A stretch of 34,208 nucleotides of DNA from Ottowia thiooxydans DSM 14619. GTDB taxonomy: Bacteria; Pseudomonadota; Gammaproteobacteria; Burkholderiales; Burkholderiaceae_C. Both the position numbers and the translations under genes were made by a program. Of the stretch, positions 1-8,185 are shown piece after piece; within the stretch, counting starts at the first letter, position 1, and each line of letters starts with the position of its first letter. The notes beneath the pieces were generated by a model. That model made no database searches. It had not been told where the DNA came from and worked only from the letters and a program-made list of their open reading frames with translations. The stretch is taken from contig NZ_AUGX01000048.1 in the NCBI RefSeq assembly GCF_000422885.1, positions 1-34,208 on the forward strand. Direction: 5' to 3'.

Positions 1-327
1 CGGGACGGGCTTTGCTGAGTAGCTTGGGGGCTCCCGATCGAGCTCTGCACCTGCTCATGGATCGCGCCTACGAGGGCAACGAGACACGGCAGTTGGCACT
101 CGATCTGGGCTTCATTCCTGTCGTTCCTCCCAGGCAAACGCGGATGACGCCATGGGAGTACGACCGACAGATGTACAAACGTCGAAATGAGATCGAACGC
201 CTCTTTCGCCGCCTCAAAGGCTATCGCCGGATCTTCTCTCGCTTCGAGAAACTCGACATGATGTTCATCGGTTTCATCACCTTCGCACTGATCGTCGATG
301 GACTTCGTTTGTGTTAACACGCCCTAG
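1..327 (+). mobile_element. 3' end of an IS5-family insertion sequence (left part outside window)
   Basis: The transposase tail at 3-317 is followed at once by the element end GTGTTAACACGCCCTAG (311-327). The transposase stop codon lies inside this terminal sequence, as is common in compact IS5-group elements. The end matches the outer ends of the two miniature elements at 22569-22690 and from 34059 in 16 of 17 bases. The CTAG at 324-327 probably contains the target-site duplication (TA or CTAG; not provable here because the other end is outside the window). Assignment to the IS5 family rests on the transposase; the exact IS name is not recognised. Confidence 0.8.
3..317 (+). CDS. IS5-family transposase, C-terminal part (5' end outside window)
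   Basis: This is the catalytic C-terminal part of a DDE transposase, which cuts and joins DNA at the ends of its own element. The frame is open to the left edge, so no start codon is assigned. Two hallmarks are visible: the LLMDRAYEGNETR segment, holding the second catalytic Asp, and RNEIERLFRRLKGYRRI, holding the catalytic Glu in the Y-(2)-R-(3)-E-(6)-R-type signature of IS4/IS5 relatives. The C-terminus (FITFALIVDGLRLC) is typical of the short IS5 ORF2 product. The stop codon lies inside the terminal inverted repeat. Nothing in the visible part is broken, so the element may be active. It is a plausible source of transposase for the two miniature elements in this window. Confidence 0.85.
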   Translation, partial: GRALLSSLGAPDRALHLLMDRAYEGNETRQLALDLGFIPVVPPRQTRMTPWEYDRQMYKRRNEIERLFRRLKGYRRIFSRFEKLDMMFIGFITFALIVDGLRLC

Positions 328-335
328 TTCACGAA

Positions 336-361
336 GCAAGAGCATCTTGCAGTGCTCTTGC
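336..361. other. perfect stem-loop next to the IS end
   Basis: GCAAGAGCA (336-344) and TGCTCTTGC (353-361) form a perfect 9-bp stem with an 8-base loop, nine bases outside the IS end. There is no T-run, so it is not a typical intrinsic terminator. It may be part of the target sequence or a remnant of another small repeat. Confidence 0.4.
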
Positions 362-472
362 CCGCCCCTTGCCCTGCGCTCCTCAGCACGGCCTCAAGGG
401 GTGGGGAACCTGATTCGGGCCATTGCTGCGCTCGGCCCTGAAACTGTCAGTCGCAAGCGAAGGATTTTTACG

Positions 473-666
473 CCCTCTCCCGCATGCGGGAGAGGGTGGG
501 GCGGCCGGCTGCGGCGTGAGGGCCAGCAGCTTCTCAAGGATTCACTAGGCTTCATTCAGGAAGAGCATCGTCGGTCTTTTTTGCCATCTTTCATGCCACT
601 AATTTGCTTAGTCCACGTGGATGCGCTGCCCCCTCACCCCCGCCCTCTCCCGCATACGGGAGAGGG
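473..666. repeat. two copies of a CCCTCTCCC palindromic repeat in the gap 318-739
   Basis: The gap between the IS end and the first Bug gene (422 bases) holds no credible gene. It does hold two 24-bp palindromes of the form CCCTCTCCCGCAT-GC/AC-GGGAGAGGG. The one at 473-496 is perfect; the one at 643-666 has one mismatched pair. Each is flanked on its inner or outer side by a short GTGAGGG or CCCTCAC stretch (about 517-522 and 631-636), in inverted orientation, so 471-667 reads as one composite unit of about 200 bp. Palindromes of this kind are scattered between genes in many proteobacterial genomes. In the minus direction the second copy could also help end transcription of the Bug gene. Confidence 0.65.
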
Positions 667-739
667 AGCAAGATTAGTCGCGAGCACAGGGACCGTGCCT
701 GCGCCTGACAGCGCGCCGTGAGCATGCCGCAACTTCATA

Positions 740-1789
740 TCAGCGCAGCGAGATGCCGGCGGCCTTGATGACCTGCGCATAGCGTGGCCGCTCCTTCTCA
801 ATGCTGGCGGCCAGTTCCGCTGCGCTGCCGCCGGCGACTTTGTAGCCCATCTCATCGAGCTTGGAGCGGACCTCGGGCATGTTCAGGACAGACGCCATGT
901 CTCGGTTGATCTTGTCGATGACAGGTTTTGGCGTGCCAGCGGGCGCGAGAAAGCCTTGCCAGCTCTCGACTGCATAGTCCGGCAGGCCAGCCGCCTCTGC
1001 CACCGTGGGCACATCTGGAAGCGCGGGGGAGCGGTAGGCTGTGGTGACGGCCAGCGCTCGCAGCTTGCCAGTACGCACCTGTTCGGTCACTGCGGCCAGC
1101 GTGATCACCAGGGCGTCGGTTTGGCCTGACAGCGTGGAGAGCGACGCGGGTGCGCCGCCGGAGTACGGGATGTAGTTCACCTTGATGCCGGTTTGCTGCG
1201 CCAGCATGGCATGAGATATCTGAGCGATGGTGCCATTGCCTGCGAGAGCCAGGTTGATGCTGTCGGGTTTCTCGCGTGCACGGTTCAAGTAGTCGCGCAG
1301 AGTCATCATGCCGGTATTGGGATGGACGACCAGAATTTGCGGATTCACTACCGCCTTGATGATGGGCGTGAACGATTTTTCAACATCAAATGGCAGGTCT
1401 TTCAGCAGCAAGCCAGCCAGCGTGAGACCTTCGCCGGTTTGCATCAGGGTGTAGCCGTCAGCCGCTGACCTGGCGGTGCGTGCCGCGCCAATGGTGCCCG
1501 TGGCGCCAGGCACGTTCTCCACCAGAACGTTCTGCTTCCACATCACTGAAAGCTTCTCGGCAATCAACCGTGTGAGTTTGTCGGAACTGCCCCCGGCAGC
1601 CACGGGCACGATGATGCGCACGGGCTTGGAGGGGTAGTTGCCCGGAGCGTCTGCGGCGAAAGCCGAATGACACCCTAGGCTGGCGGCCACTCCCGTGGCA
1701 GTGAAGGCTCCTGCTTGTCCAAGCCAGGCACGGCGCGATGGGGAAACAAGGGGCGGGAAAACGGCGGCGGCGATGTCTGACCTTGGCAT
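740..1789 (-). CDS. Bug-family (TctC-like) periplasmic solute-binding protein
   Basis: A 349-aa tripartite-tricarboxylate-transporter receptor of the Bug family, which binds carboxylates or related solutes in the periplasm. The N-terminus has a long n-region and a twin-arginine-like motif (SRRAWLG, residues 18-24), then a hydrophobic stretch ending in AFA near residue 45, so Tat export is likely. The mature part starts with the family signature YPSKPVRIIVPVAAGGSSD, followed by GATGTIGA and ADGYTL. The start is supported by AGGAGA a few bases upstream. It lies downstream of the rhodanese gene on the same strand with a 115-base gap, so co-transcription is possible but not shown. No TctA/TctB genes lie nearby. 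The ligand cannot be read from the sequence. Confidence 0.9.
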   Translation of the reverse strand: MPRSDIAAAVFPPLVSPSRRAWLGQAGAFTATGVAASLGCHSAFAADAPGNYPSKPVRIIVPVAAGGSSDKLTRLIAEKLSVMWKQNVLVENVPGATGTIGAARTARSAADGYTLMQTGEGLTLAGLLLKDLPFDVEKSFTPIIKAVVNPQILVVHPNTGMMTLRDYLNRAREKPDSINLALAGNGTIAQISHAMLAQQTGIKVNYIPYSGGAPASLSTLSGQTDALVITLAAVTEQVRTGKLRALAVTTAYRSPALPDVPTVAEAAGLPDYAVESWQGFLAPAGTPKPVIDKINRDMASVLNMPEVRSKLDEMGYKVAGGSAAELAASIEKERPRYAQVIKAAGISLR

Positions 1790-1904
1790 AGTTGTCTCCT
1801 ACTGGGTCGGTTGTGGTTGTAATCTGGTCGCGGGATGCCCACCGCCCCCCGCACATTTCAGTCGAGCGGGATGGCGGAGAAAACGGAAGAAGTAGCGCGG
1901 CGCT

Positions 1905-3551
1905 TCAGGGCAAGCGAAAGCCGGCGCGCTCTTGCGCATCCAGCTGCGCCACCAGACCGGTCTCCCAATCCAGGTAGCGCTGCGCCGCTTCCTTGTTGCC
2001 GTCATGACGGTCATGCACAAAGAAGAGGTAGTCGATGCATGCAGCATCTGGCGGGTTGTCGGGCGTGGCTTGCTCCGGGTAACCAGCAGCGAGCCAGGCC
2101 TGCATGCCGCCGGCCAGTAGCAAAGGCGCAGTCACGTGCTGCGGCCAGTCGCTGGCGACTGCCCAGGCGGCGGATGTGGCATCGTCGGCCACCAGCACCA
2201 CTTGGCAGTTGGCCGGTAGGTGCTGCACCACCGCTTCAGCCAAGCGCGGCCGAATGGCCCAGAAGGCTTGAGGAATGTGCCCGGCTCGGTAGACCATGCC
2301 CGCGCGCAGATCCAGCACCACGGTGCTACCTGCTGCAAGGCGGGTGGCCAGCGCTTGGGCATCGATGGTGGCCAGGGGCGGTGGCTCAGGAATCACGGCC
2401 ACATCCAACGCCAGGCCGCTCTCCAACCCATTGGCCAAGATGCTCACGTCATGCCCCATCTGGAAGAGCCAACTCGCCACAGTGGGCGCACGCGTGCCAT
2501 CGCTGTCAAACAAAACCAGGCGCGCACCGCGAACGCCAACGAACTGATCCGCTGCCTGCAACATCTGGCCACCGGGGGTGTGGCGCGCACCGGGCAGGGA
2601 CCGCACGGCAAATTCCTCCGCGGTGCGCACGTCGCAAAGATACAGGCTGCGGCCGGGCTCGACGGCCCAGGCCCTTACCGTGGCGGCATCTACCGTGGGA
2701 ATAGGAAAGCGTGCGGCCAGTTGCTGCGCCGCGCCGGCCAGCGCAGTGCTGCCCGAATCTTCAGGGTAGAGACGGCGGCTTCCGTGGTCCAACTGGTGAT
2801 CAGTCAAATACCACCCCTGCGTGCCATTTTCCAGCGCGTAAACCGGGTTGCTCACCCCCAGGTTGATCAGCGTCTGCGCGCCAATGATGCTGCGCGTGCG
2901 GCCCGCGCAGTTAATGACGATAGGAGTCTCCGCGTCCGGCACCAGTTGAGCTATGCGATAGGCCAGCTCTCCATTGGGACAGCAGGTAGCGGTAGGGATG
3001 CTCATCTTGCGGAACTCCGCCGCCGGTCTGCCGTCAATGACCACGGGTGCGTTGGCGCCCTGGAGCATGGCGGCGAGCTGGGTCGCGGTCACGCGGGGCG
3101 TATGGTAGGCCAGCTCGACCAATTCTCCGAAGGTCTTGGACGGAAGATTGACGCCAGCAAAGAGCACGTACCCCGCCCCTTGCCAGGCGGCAGCGCCACC
3201 TTCAAGCACATGCACCTCGGTGTAACCCAAGGCCACGAGGCGTGCAGCGGCGCGCTCGGCCACTTGGGGGGTACTGGCATCGCCTGCGTCATACACCACC
3301 ATCCGCGTACCGCGCCGCGGCACCAGGCGAGTGACTTCCTGCTCCAGCACACTGTAGGGCACGGAAGTGGCGTAGAACAGATGCGCCTCACCATATTGGC
3401 CGTGCTCGCGCACGTCGAGTAGTGCGATCTCCTGCCCATCGTGCAACCAAGCCTTCAGGGTTGCTGAGGACACTGTCTGCGCCACGCCCTGCTCCATCGG
3501 CTTAATGGTGGATGCGGCGGCGGTGCCTTGCTGATCTGCTAACTGGCTCAT
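1905..3551 (-). CDS. four-domain rhodanese (sulfurtransferase-like) protein
   Basis: A 548-aa cytoplasmic protein made of four rhodanese-like domains in tandem, at about residues 25-130, 150-250, 285-385 and 393-492, plus a short C-terminal tail. Rhodaneses move sulfane sulfur through a cysteine persulfide. Only domain 2 has the active-site cysteine: C215 in INCAGRTRS, a CxxRxR/S-like loop. The matching places in domains 1, 3 and 4 carry Asp (D88 in VVYDAGDAS, D349 in VLFDSDGTR, D456 in VLVADDATS), so these look non-catalytic. The domains keep typical features such as LLDVRE, LCDVRTAEEF and LAGGMQAWLAAGYP. There is no signal peptide. The gene starts 211 bases downstream of the metH half on the same strand. 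A link to sulfur amino acid metabolism is tempting but inferred only from position. Confidence 0.9.
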   Translation of the reverse strand: MSQLADQQGTAAASTIKPMEQGVAQTVSSATLKAWLHDGQEIALLDVREHGQYGEAHLFYATSVPYSVLEQEVTRLVPRRGTRMVVYDAGDASTPQVAERAAARLVALGYTEVHVLEGGAAAWQGAGYVLFAGVNLPSKTFGELVELAYHTPRVTATQLAAMLQGANAPVVIDGRPAAEFRKMSIPTATCCPNGELAYRIAQLVPDAETPIVINCAGRTRSIIGAQTLINLGVSNPVYALENGTQGWYLTDHQLDHGSRRLYPEDSGSTALAGAAQQLAARFPIPTVDAATVRAWAVEPGRSLYLCDVRTAEEFAVRSLPGARHTPGGQMLQAADQFVGVRGARLVLFDSDGTRAPTVASWLFQMGHDVSILANGLESGLALDVAVIPEPPPLATIDAQALATRLAAGSTVVLDLRAGMVYRAGHIPQAFWAIRPRLAEAVVQHLPANCQVVLVADDATSAAWAVASDWPQHVTAPLLLAGGMQAWLAAGYPEQATPDNPPDAACIDYLFFVHDRHDGNKEAAQRYLDWETGLVAQLDAQERAGFRLP

Positions 3552-3728
3552 GCTCTAGGTTCCGTTCATGTTTCACGGACTTTAAGCAGCCTTGAATCAA
3601 GAAACAATCGCGCTGCAGAAACTAAAACATAAATAAAATTTAAGCGTGAGTCGACGCGCACCACGGCAATGGCCACCCATGAAGAGGTAGCTGCTGCAGT
3701 GGTTGGCTACGCTCTGTTTCGAAGCAGC

Positions 3729-3752
3729 GGTGCCTTGGCCAAGCAAGGCACC
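3729..3752 (-). terminator. stem-loop just after metH
   Basis: GGTGCCTTG (3729-3737) and CAAGGCACC (3744-3752) form a perfect 9-bp stem with a 6-base loop, ten bases past the metH stop. No T-run follows on the minus strand, so it is at best a weak or factor-assisted terminator. The rest of the gap 3552-3762 shows no other clear element; it must hold the promoter of the rhodanese gene if that gene is transcribed separately. Confidence 0.4.
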
Positions 3753-3762
3753 ACCACTGATT

Positions 3763-4809
3763 TCAAGCAGTCGCACTGTAGAAAGCGGCCCGCCGCGCGC
3801 CACGTGGTGCCAGCGGTAACACCGTGTCGGCAATGGCGCCGATGTGATCAGGCGTGGTGCCGCAGCAGCCACCCACGATATTGACCAGCCCCTCGGCAGC
3901 GAACTCATGCAGCAACCTGCTGGTGACTTCGGGGGTTTCATCAAAGCCGGTGTCGCTCATGGGGTTGGGCAACCCGGCGTTCGGGTAGCAGCTGATGAAA
4001 GTGTCTGGCGCGATCTTGCTGAGCTCCTGGATGTAGGGGCGCATCAGCGCGGCTCCCAGGGCGCAGTTCAGCCCCACCGCCAAAGGCCGGGCATGGCGCA
4101 CGCTGTGCCAGAAGGCGGTCACGGTTTGGCCAGAAAGCACTCGGCCAGACGCGTCGGTGACGGTGCCGCTGATGATGATAGGCAAGCGCTCGCCGCTCTT
4201 GTCAAAGAACTCCTCTATGGCGAACAGCGCGGCCTTGGCATTCAGGGTGTCGAAGATGGTCTCGACCAGCAGCACGTCGGAGCCGCCTTCCACAAGCGCT
4301 TCTACCTGCTCGTAGTAGGACGCGCGCAGTTCCTCAAAGCTGGTGTTGCGCGCCCCGGGGTCGTTGACATCCGGGCTGATGCTGGCGGTCTTGGGAGTGG
4401 GGCCAAGAGCGCCGGCCACAAAGCGCGGGCGATCCGGCGTGCTGTATTTGTCACAGGCGGCACGCGCCAGCTGTGCGGACACGAGGTTCATCTCGCGCGC
4501 CAAGTCCTGCATGTCGTAGTCAGCCTGGGCCACCTGAGTGGCGCCGAAGGTGTTGGTCTCGATCAGATCGGCACCGGCCGCGAGGTATTTCTCATGAATA
4601 TCCAGGATGACATCGGGCCGCGTCAGGCTGAGCAACTCGTTGTTGCCTTTGACATCCTTGTGGAAGTCTTTGAAGCGCTCGCCCCGGTATTGCTCTTCAC
4701 TGAGTTTGAAACGCTGGATCATCGTGCCCATGGCGCCATCGAGGATGGCAATGCGTTTCTCAAGGATGGCAGGCAGCTCGGCGGCGCGGGTATAGGCTAG
4801 CGGGTTCAT
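3763..4809 (-). CDS. metH: homocysteine S-methyltransferase half of cobalamin-dependent methionine synthase (split MetH)
   Basis: A 348-aa protein matching the N-terminal homocysteine-binding barrel of MetH, which passes a methyl group from methylcobalamin to homocysteine to make methionine. The three zinc-binding cysteines are present: C249 in GLNCALGA and C315/C316 in [11 protein letters not shown]. Other family segments are [20 protein letters not shown] and GALGPT. I chose the ATG at 4809 ([10 protein letters not shown]) because family members begin there; a GTG at 4878 would add 23 unlikely residues. Full MetH has about 1200 residues with pterin, B12 and reactivation domains. In many Burkholderiales the gene is split and the second half sits next to this one. 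Here the next gene is the rhodanese, so the partner is not adjacent. Confidence 0.9.
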   Translation of the reverse strand: MNPLAYTRAAELPAILEKRIAILDGAMGTMIQRFKLSEEQYRGERFKDFHKDVKGNNELLSLTRPDVILDIHEKYLAAGADLIETNTFGATQVAQADYDMQDLAREMNLVSAQLARAACDKYSTPDRPRFVAGALGPTPKTASISPDVNDPGARNTSFEELRASYYEQVEALVEGGSDVLLVETIFDTLNAKAALFAIEEFFDKSGERLPIIISGTVTDASGRVLSGQTVTAFWHSVRHARPLAVGLNCALGAALMRPYIQELSKIAPDTFISCYPNAGLPNPMSDTGFDETPEVTSRLLHEFAAEGLVNIVGGCCGTTPDHIGAIADTVLPLAPRGARRAAFYSATA

Positions 4810-4874
4810 CCTTCGTATTGTAGGAACCCTGCACGCTCCTGGCCTCTCACCACCTTTGTGCCCCCACCCAGAGG

Positions 4875-5807
4875 TCACCTCCGATAGGGAGCGATGTGAG
4901 CCAGTTCCGTATCCATTACCTCGCGCACATGCTCCGTGAACGCGGCCTTAAGGCGCGAATGGGGTGCCCCAGGGGCTTGCATGAGGCCAAGGCGCACCGT
5001 CACGGCGGGCTTGAATGGCCGCACTTCGATGTCCAGATAGCGCTGCTCTTCCAGCGCCGCGAGCGGATTAATCACGCTCACCCCCATGCCGGCGGCCACC
5101 AGCGAGCACACGGAAGCGCCTAGATCAGACTCCAACGCAGTTCTGGGCCTGATGCCTTCGGCCACCAGTATGCGGTCGATGCGTTCGCGGGGTCCGCTGC
5201 CGAGCGGAAATGACACAAAGGCCTCACCGTCAAGATCCGTCGCATGAATCTGCGCTTTCTGCGCCAGGCGATGCTGCTTGGGAAGTATGCAAACGCAGTC
5301 CATGCTGAGGAGTACGGAGACATCTATACCCGGCGGGTCGCCATCGTAGAGGATGGCCAGGCCCAGCTCACACAAGCCCGAACCGATCCATGTATTCACA
5401 GTGGACGCTGCGCCTGAATGAATTGTGACCAGCGTCTCAGGGAAATCGCGTTTGAAGCGCGCCACCGCTTTGCTCACGATCCCGCCCGCGATGCGCGGCA
5501 TAGCCGCCACGGCCAGACGATCGCCGCCAAACGTACGGATATTGGAGGCCGCCGCTTCCAACCCTTGAATTCCGGCGAATGCCTTTTCAACATCCTGGAA
5601 GAAGCGCTTGCCATCAATGCTGGGCAGCAAGCGCGTGCCGATGCGATCAAACAGCGCAAAGCCAACGATGGCCTCCAGTTGAGCCACCAGCCTGCTGACC
5701 TGAGGCTGGGAGGTGTGCAACCGCCGCGCGGTCTCCGTCATCGATCCAGTCTGCATGACGGCACGAAAGGCTTCGATGTGCTTGAGAGACATGCGGCGCG
5801 TTGTCAT
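4875..5807 (-). CDS. LysR-family transcriptional regulator
   Basis: A 310-aa LysR regulator with an N-terminal winged helix-turn-helix ([20 protein letters not shown] onwards; recognition helix around [14 protein letters not shown]) and a C-terminal ligand-binding domain. The start at 5807 ([10 protein letters not shown]) was chosen from family alignment; the ATG at 5792 is also possible, and neither has a clear ribosome-binding site. The frame stays open far upstream, but that part has no family match. The gene is divergent from the threonine-aldolase-like gene, with about 70 bases between the start codons. This is the usual LysR layout and suggests that it controls the aldolase/Bug pair in answer to its substrate. 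The effector cannot be named. Confidence 0.9.
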   Translation of the reverse strand: MTTRRMSLKHIEAFRAVMQTGSMTETARRLHTSQPQVSRLVAQLEAIVGFALFDRIGTRLLPSIDGKRFFQDVEKAFAGIQGLEAAASNIRTFGGDRLAVAAMPRIAGGIVSKAVARFKRDFPETLVTIHSGAASTVNTWIGSGLCELGLAILYDGDPPGIDVSVLLSMDCVCILPKQHRLAQKAQIHATDLDGEAFVSFPLGSGPRERIDRILVAEGIRPRTALESDLGASVCSLVAAGMGVSVINPLAALEEQRYLDIEVRPFKPAVTVRLGLMQAPGAPHSRLKAAFTEHVREVMDTELAHIAPYRR

Positions 5808-5809
5808 AT

Positions 5810-5871
5810 CAGTATTGTATAAGCCATAGGTAAAAAAGCATTTCACGCATTGAATGATCGCTGCAATACTG
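5810..5871. promoter_or_regulatory. divergent promoter region with a separated inverted repeat
   Basis: CAGTATTGTA (5810-5819) and TGCAATACTG (5862-5871) are inverted copies with one mismatch, one beside each of the two divergent start codons (5807 and 5878). The AT-rich stretch TAAAAAAGCATTT lies between them. The pair could be two LysR half-site regions or be due to chance; the arms do not form a standard T-N11-A site by themselves. Confidence 0.4.
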
Positions 5872-5877
5872 GCAGCC

Positions 5878-6969
5878 ATGATCTCCCAAACTACGTCCCA
5901 CCAAGGGGTGCAAGCACATGCCGAGGATGCGCCGGGACCCTTCACGGACCTGCGCAGCGATACCGTGACGCTGCCCACCGCCGCGATGTATGAACGCATG
6001 CGGCACGCTGCACTGGGTGACGACGGCCTCGATGGAGATCCTACGGCGCGTGAACTGGAAGCGCTGGCTGCCCGCACATTCGGCAAGGAGGCGGGCCTTT
6101 ACGTGCCGACAGCCACCATGGGAAATCTGCTCGCCGTGCTGACGCAGGTCCCGCGGCAAGGCCAGGTCGCCATGGAAGCGACAGCACATATGTTTCTGAC
6201 CGAGCGCGGTGGTGCCACCCTGGGCGCGGTCGCCTACCTGGGCATTCCAGGCACGGCGGGTGAGATGGACTTGAGCGGCCTGAAGCAAGCCTTGCTACGC
6301 TCGAACGCACTGCGCACGGAACTGGTGTGCATGGAGACCACGCACGTCAACGCAGGTGGCGCAGTCTTGTCTTTGGCGCATATGCGCGCGGTCCGAGACC
6401 TGGCTCACGGGGCCGGGGCTCGCGTGCATATCGACGGTGCGCGTATCTTCAATGCAGCCGTGGCGCTGCAAGTGGCCCCGGACGCCGTGGCCGGCTTTGC
6501 GGACACCGTCTCCATCTGCCTGTCCAAGGGGCTCAGTGCGCCCGCCGGCGCGGTGCTGGTCGGGCCTGCGGAAACGCTTTCCCGAGCACGGCAGTTGCGC
6601 AAGATGCTCGGCGGCACACAGCGCCAGATTGGCATCCTGGCGGCAACTGGCCTGGAAGCCATCGAAACAATGCCCAAGCGGCTAGCGCAAGACCACGCCA
6701 TGGCGAATCAATTGGGCGCCGCGTTGCGCGCCGTGCTTCCAGACCAAATTGGCCTTACCGGGCCGGCGACCAACATCATCTTCGTTGAATTGCCCGACGA
6801 CGTTCCAGAAAGTGCCGCATGGGCGCGGGAACTCCAAAAACACGGCGTGCTCATCCGCCCTTGGGGTCAACGCCGGATACGCCTGGTCACACATCGGCAT
6901 ATCAACTCGGCCTCCATTGCCGCTGCCGCCGCTGGGTTTGAAAAAGCCGCCAGCGAACTACTCGGCTGA
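5878..6969 (+). CDS. threonine aldolase-like PLP-dependent lyase
   Basis: A 363-aa fold-type I PLP enzyme of the beta-eliminating lyase / low-specificity threonine aldolase family. Such enzymes split beta-hydroxy amino acids into glycine and an aldehyde. Seen in order: LRSDTVTLPT (25-34), GDDGLDGDPT (47-56), METTHVNAGG (152-161), HIDGARIFNA (184-193; the Asp contacts the PLP ring nitrogen) and CLSKGLSAPAGA with the PLP-binding Lys at 217. The ATG at 5878 fits the family better than the upstream ATG at 5854; no strong ribosome-binding site is visible. A Bug gene starts 61 bases after the stop, and a LysR gene diverges upstream, so a beta-hydroxy amino acid or related compound may be imported and cleaved. 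Substrate stereochemistry cannot be judged. Confidence 0.88.
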   Translation: MISQTTSHQGVQAHAEDAPGPFTDLRSDTVTLPTAAMYERMRHAALGDDGLDGDPTARELEALAARTFGKEAGLYVPTATMGNLLAVLTQVPRQGQVAMEATAHMFLTERGGATLGAVAYLGIPGTAGEMDLSGLKQALLRSNALRTELVCMETTHVNAGGAVLSLAHMRAVRDLAHGAGARVHIDGARIFNAAVALQVAPDAVAGFADTVSICLSKGLSAPAGAVLVGPAETLSRARQLRKMLGGTQRQIGILAATGLEAIETMPKRLAQDHAMANQLGAALRAVLPDQIGLTGPATNIIFVELPDDVPESAAWARELQKHGVLIRPWGQRRIRLVTHRHINSASIAAAAAGFEKAASELLG

Positions 6970-7030
6970 AACCCCGTTTGAGCAACGCCGTCTCCATATC
7001 CGCAACGAACACACCATAGGAGTTATCGCC

Positions 7031-8011
7031 ATGCATTCTCTTTCCAGACGTCAATTTGCTACTTCTCTCCTGGCCTTGACTGCCGGCTCTGCGAGTCAAG
7101 TTGCATGGGCCAACGACTTCCCGAACCGCCCTATCCGGCTGGTCGTTCCCTATGGCGCCGGGGGTGGCTCCGATTTCGTGGGCCGGCTCATCGCCCAGAA
7201 GCTGACCGAGACCGCGAAGTGGAACGTGGTGGTAGACAACAAAGCAGGCGCGTCCAGCATGATCGGCACGGACGCCGTGGCCAAGAGTGTGGCCGATGGC
7301 TACACCTTGCTTTTAGCCGACACCGCGCATGCGACCAATGCCGCTGTGGTGGCCAAGCTCTCATTTGATCCAGTCAAGGACTTCGCGCCGGTCACGCTGG
7401 TGGGTTCATCGCCCCAGTTGCTGGTGGCGCATCCCTCCCTTCCTGCCAATAACCTCAAAGAGCTGCTGGCACTGCCGCGCAGTCAATCGCGCCAATTTGG
7501 CGTTGGCACTCCTGGCCAAGGCTCTGCCCCGCACCTGCTCTATGAAATGCTCAAACTGCAGAGCGGCATGGAGCTTGTCAATGTGCCCTACAAAGGCGGC
7601 GCCTTGGCATTGAACGATGCCGTAGGTGGACAAATCCCCATGGTGATCAATTCAATGCCTGCGTGCATGCCGCACATCGAAGCCAAGCGCCTGAAGGTGC
7701 TGGCCATCGCCAGCCCAGCGCGCAACCCCAAGCTGCCCAATGTTCAGACATTTGCGGAAAGCGTTCCTGGGATTCTTGGCAGCGCATGGTACGGATTCAT
7801 GGCGCCCGCGAACACGCCTGCGGACATCCTGCAAGAGCTGGACTCCACGATCCAGGGCGTATTGAAGTTGCCCGAGGTGCAAGCCCGACTGGCCAGTGCT
7901 TTCATCGATCCCTTGCCACCTGGGCCTCAAGCCTTCGCGAAGCTGCTGAAAGACGAGATTGCGCGCTTCCAGGACGTCGTTAAGCGGACTGGCTTCACAC
8001 AGAACAGTTAA
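7031..8011 (+). CDS. Bug-family periplasmic solute-binding protein, Tat-type signal
   Basis: A 326-aa TctC/Bug receptor. The N-terminus MHSLSRRQFATSLLALTAGS has a twin-arginine motif (SRRQF) and a hydrophobic core, ending near ASQVAWA, so it is probably exported folded by the Tat system. The mature protein opens with the family signature FPNRPIRLVVPYGAGGGSD, then KAGASSMIGT and ADGYTLL. AGGAG at about 7018-7022 supports the ATG at 7031; the frame is open further upstream, but that part overlaps the end of the aldolase gene in another frame. It lies 61 bases behind the threonine-aldolase-like gene and probably forms an operon with it under the divergent LysR. No membrane subunits are present. 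Confidence 0.9.
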   Translation: MHSLSRRQFATSLLALTAGSASQVAWANDFPNRPIRLVVPYGAGGGSDFVGRLIAQKLTETAKWNVVVDNKAGASSMIGTDAVAKSVADGYTLLLADTAHATNAAVVAKLSFDPVKDFAPVTLVGSSPQLLVAHPSLPANNLKELLALPRSQSRQFGVGTPGQGSAPHLLYEMLKLQSGMELVNVPYKGGALALNDAVGGQIPMVINSMPACMPHIEAKRLKVLAIASPARNPKLPNVQTFAESVPGILGSAWYGFMAPANTPADILQELDSTIQGVLKLPEVQARLASAFIDPLPPGPQAFAKLLKDEIARFQDVVKRTGFTQNS

Positions 8012-8185
8012 GTTTCAGCGAGATTTTGTTTCTCTTCATATCACCATGGAGCGCAATCCAGCGCCCGCGGTGAGTGCTGAGCGATCGCAGAATGCCGGCA
8101 AGCCTTCTGCTCGTGATAGGCTCCGCTGCCGCTTTGGTTGCAGACACGCCCCATCTCGAATTTTGCGCTCGCCGCTAGAAACTCC

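Noticed and set aside
311-721. 136-codon frame in the gap after the IS element
   Set aside because: It runs through the palindromic repeats and has low-complexity, repeat-derived content; no ribosome-binding site.
1835-3422. Long open frames on the plus strand opposite the rhodanese gene
   Set aside because: They mirror a gene with clear domain repeats; products are Arg/His/Gly-rich and unlike any protein family.
3844-4800. 318-codon plus-strand frame opposite metH
   Set aside because: Antisense shadow of the homocysteine methyltransferase; no motif seen.
5808-6086. Long N-terminal extension of the LysR protein
   Set aside because: It overlaps the divergent lyase gene and shows no LysR similarity; family members start at the helix-turn-helix.
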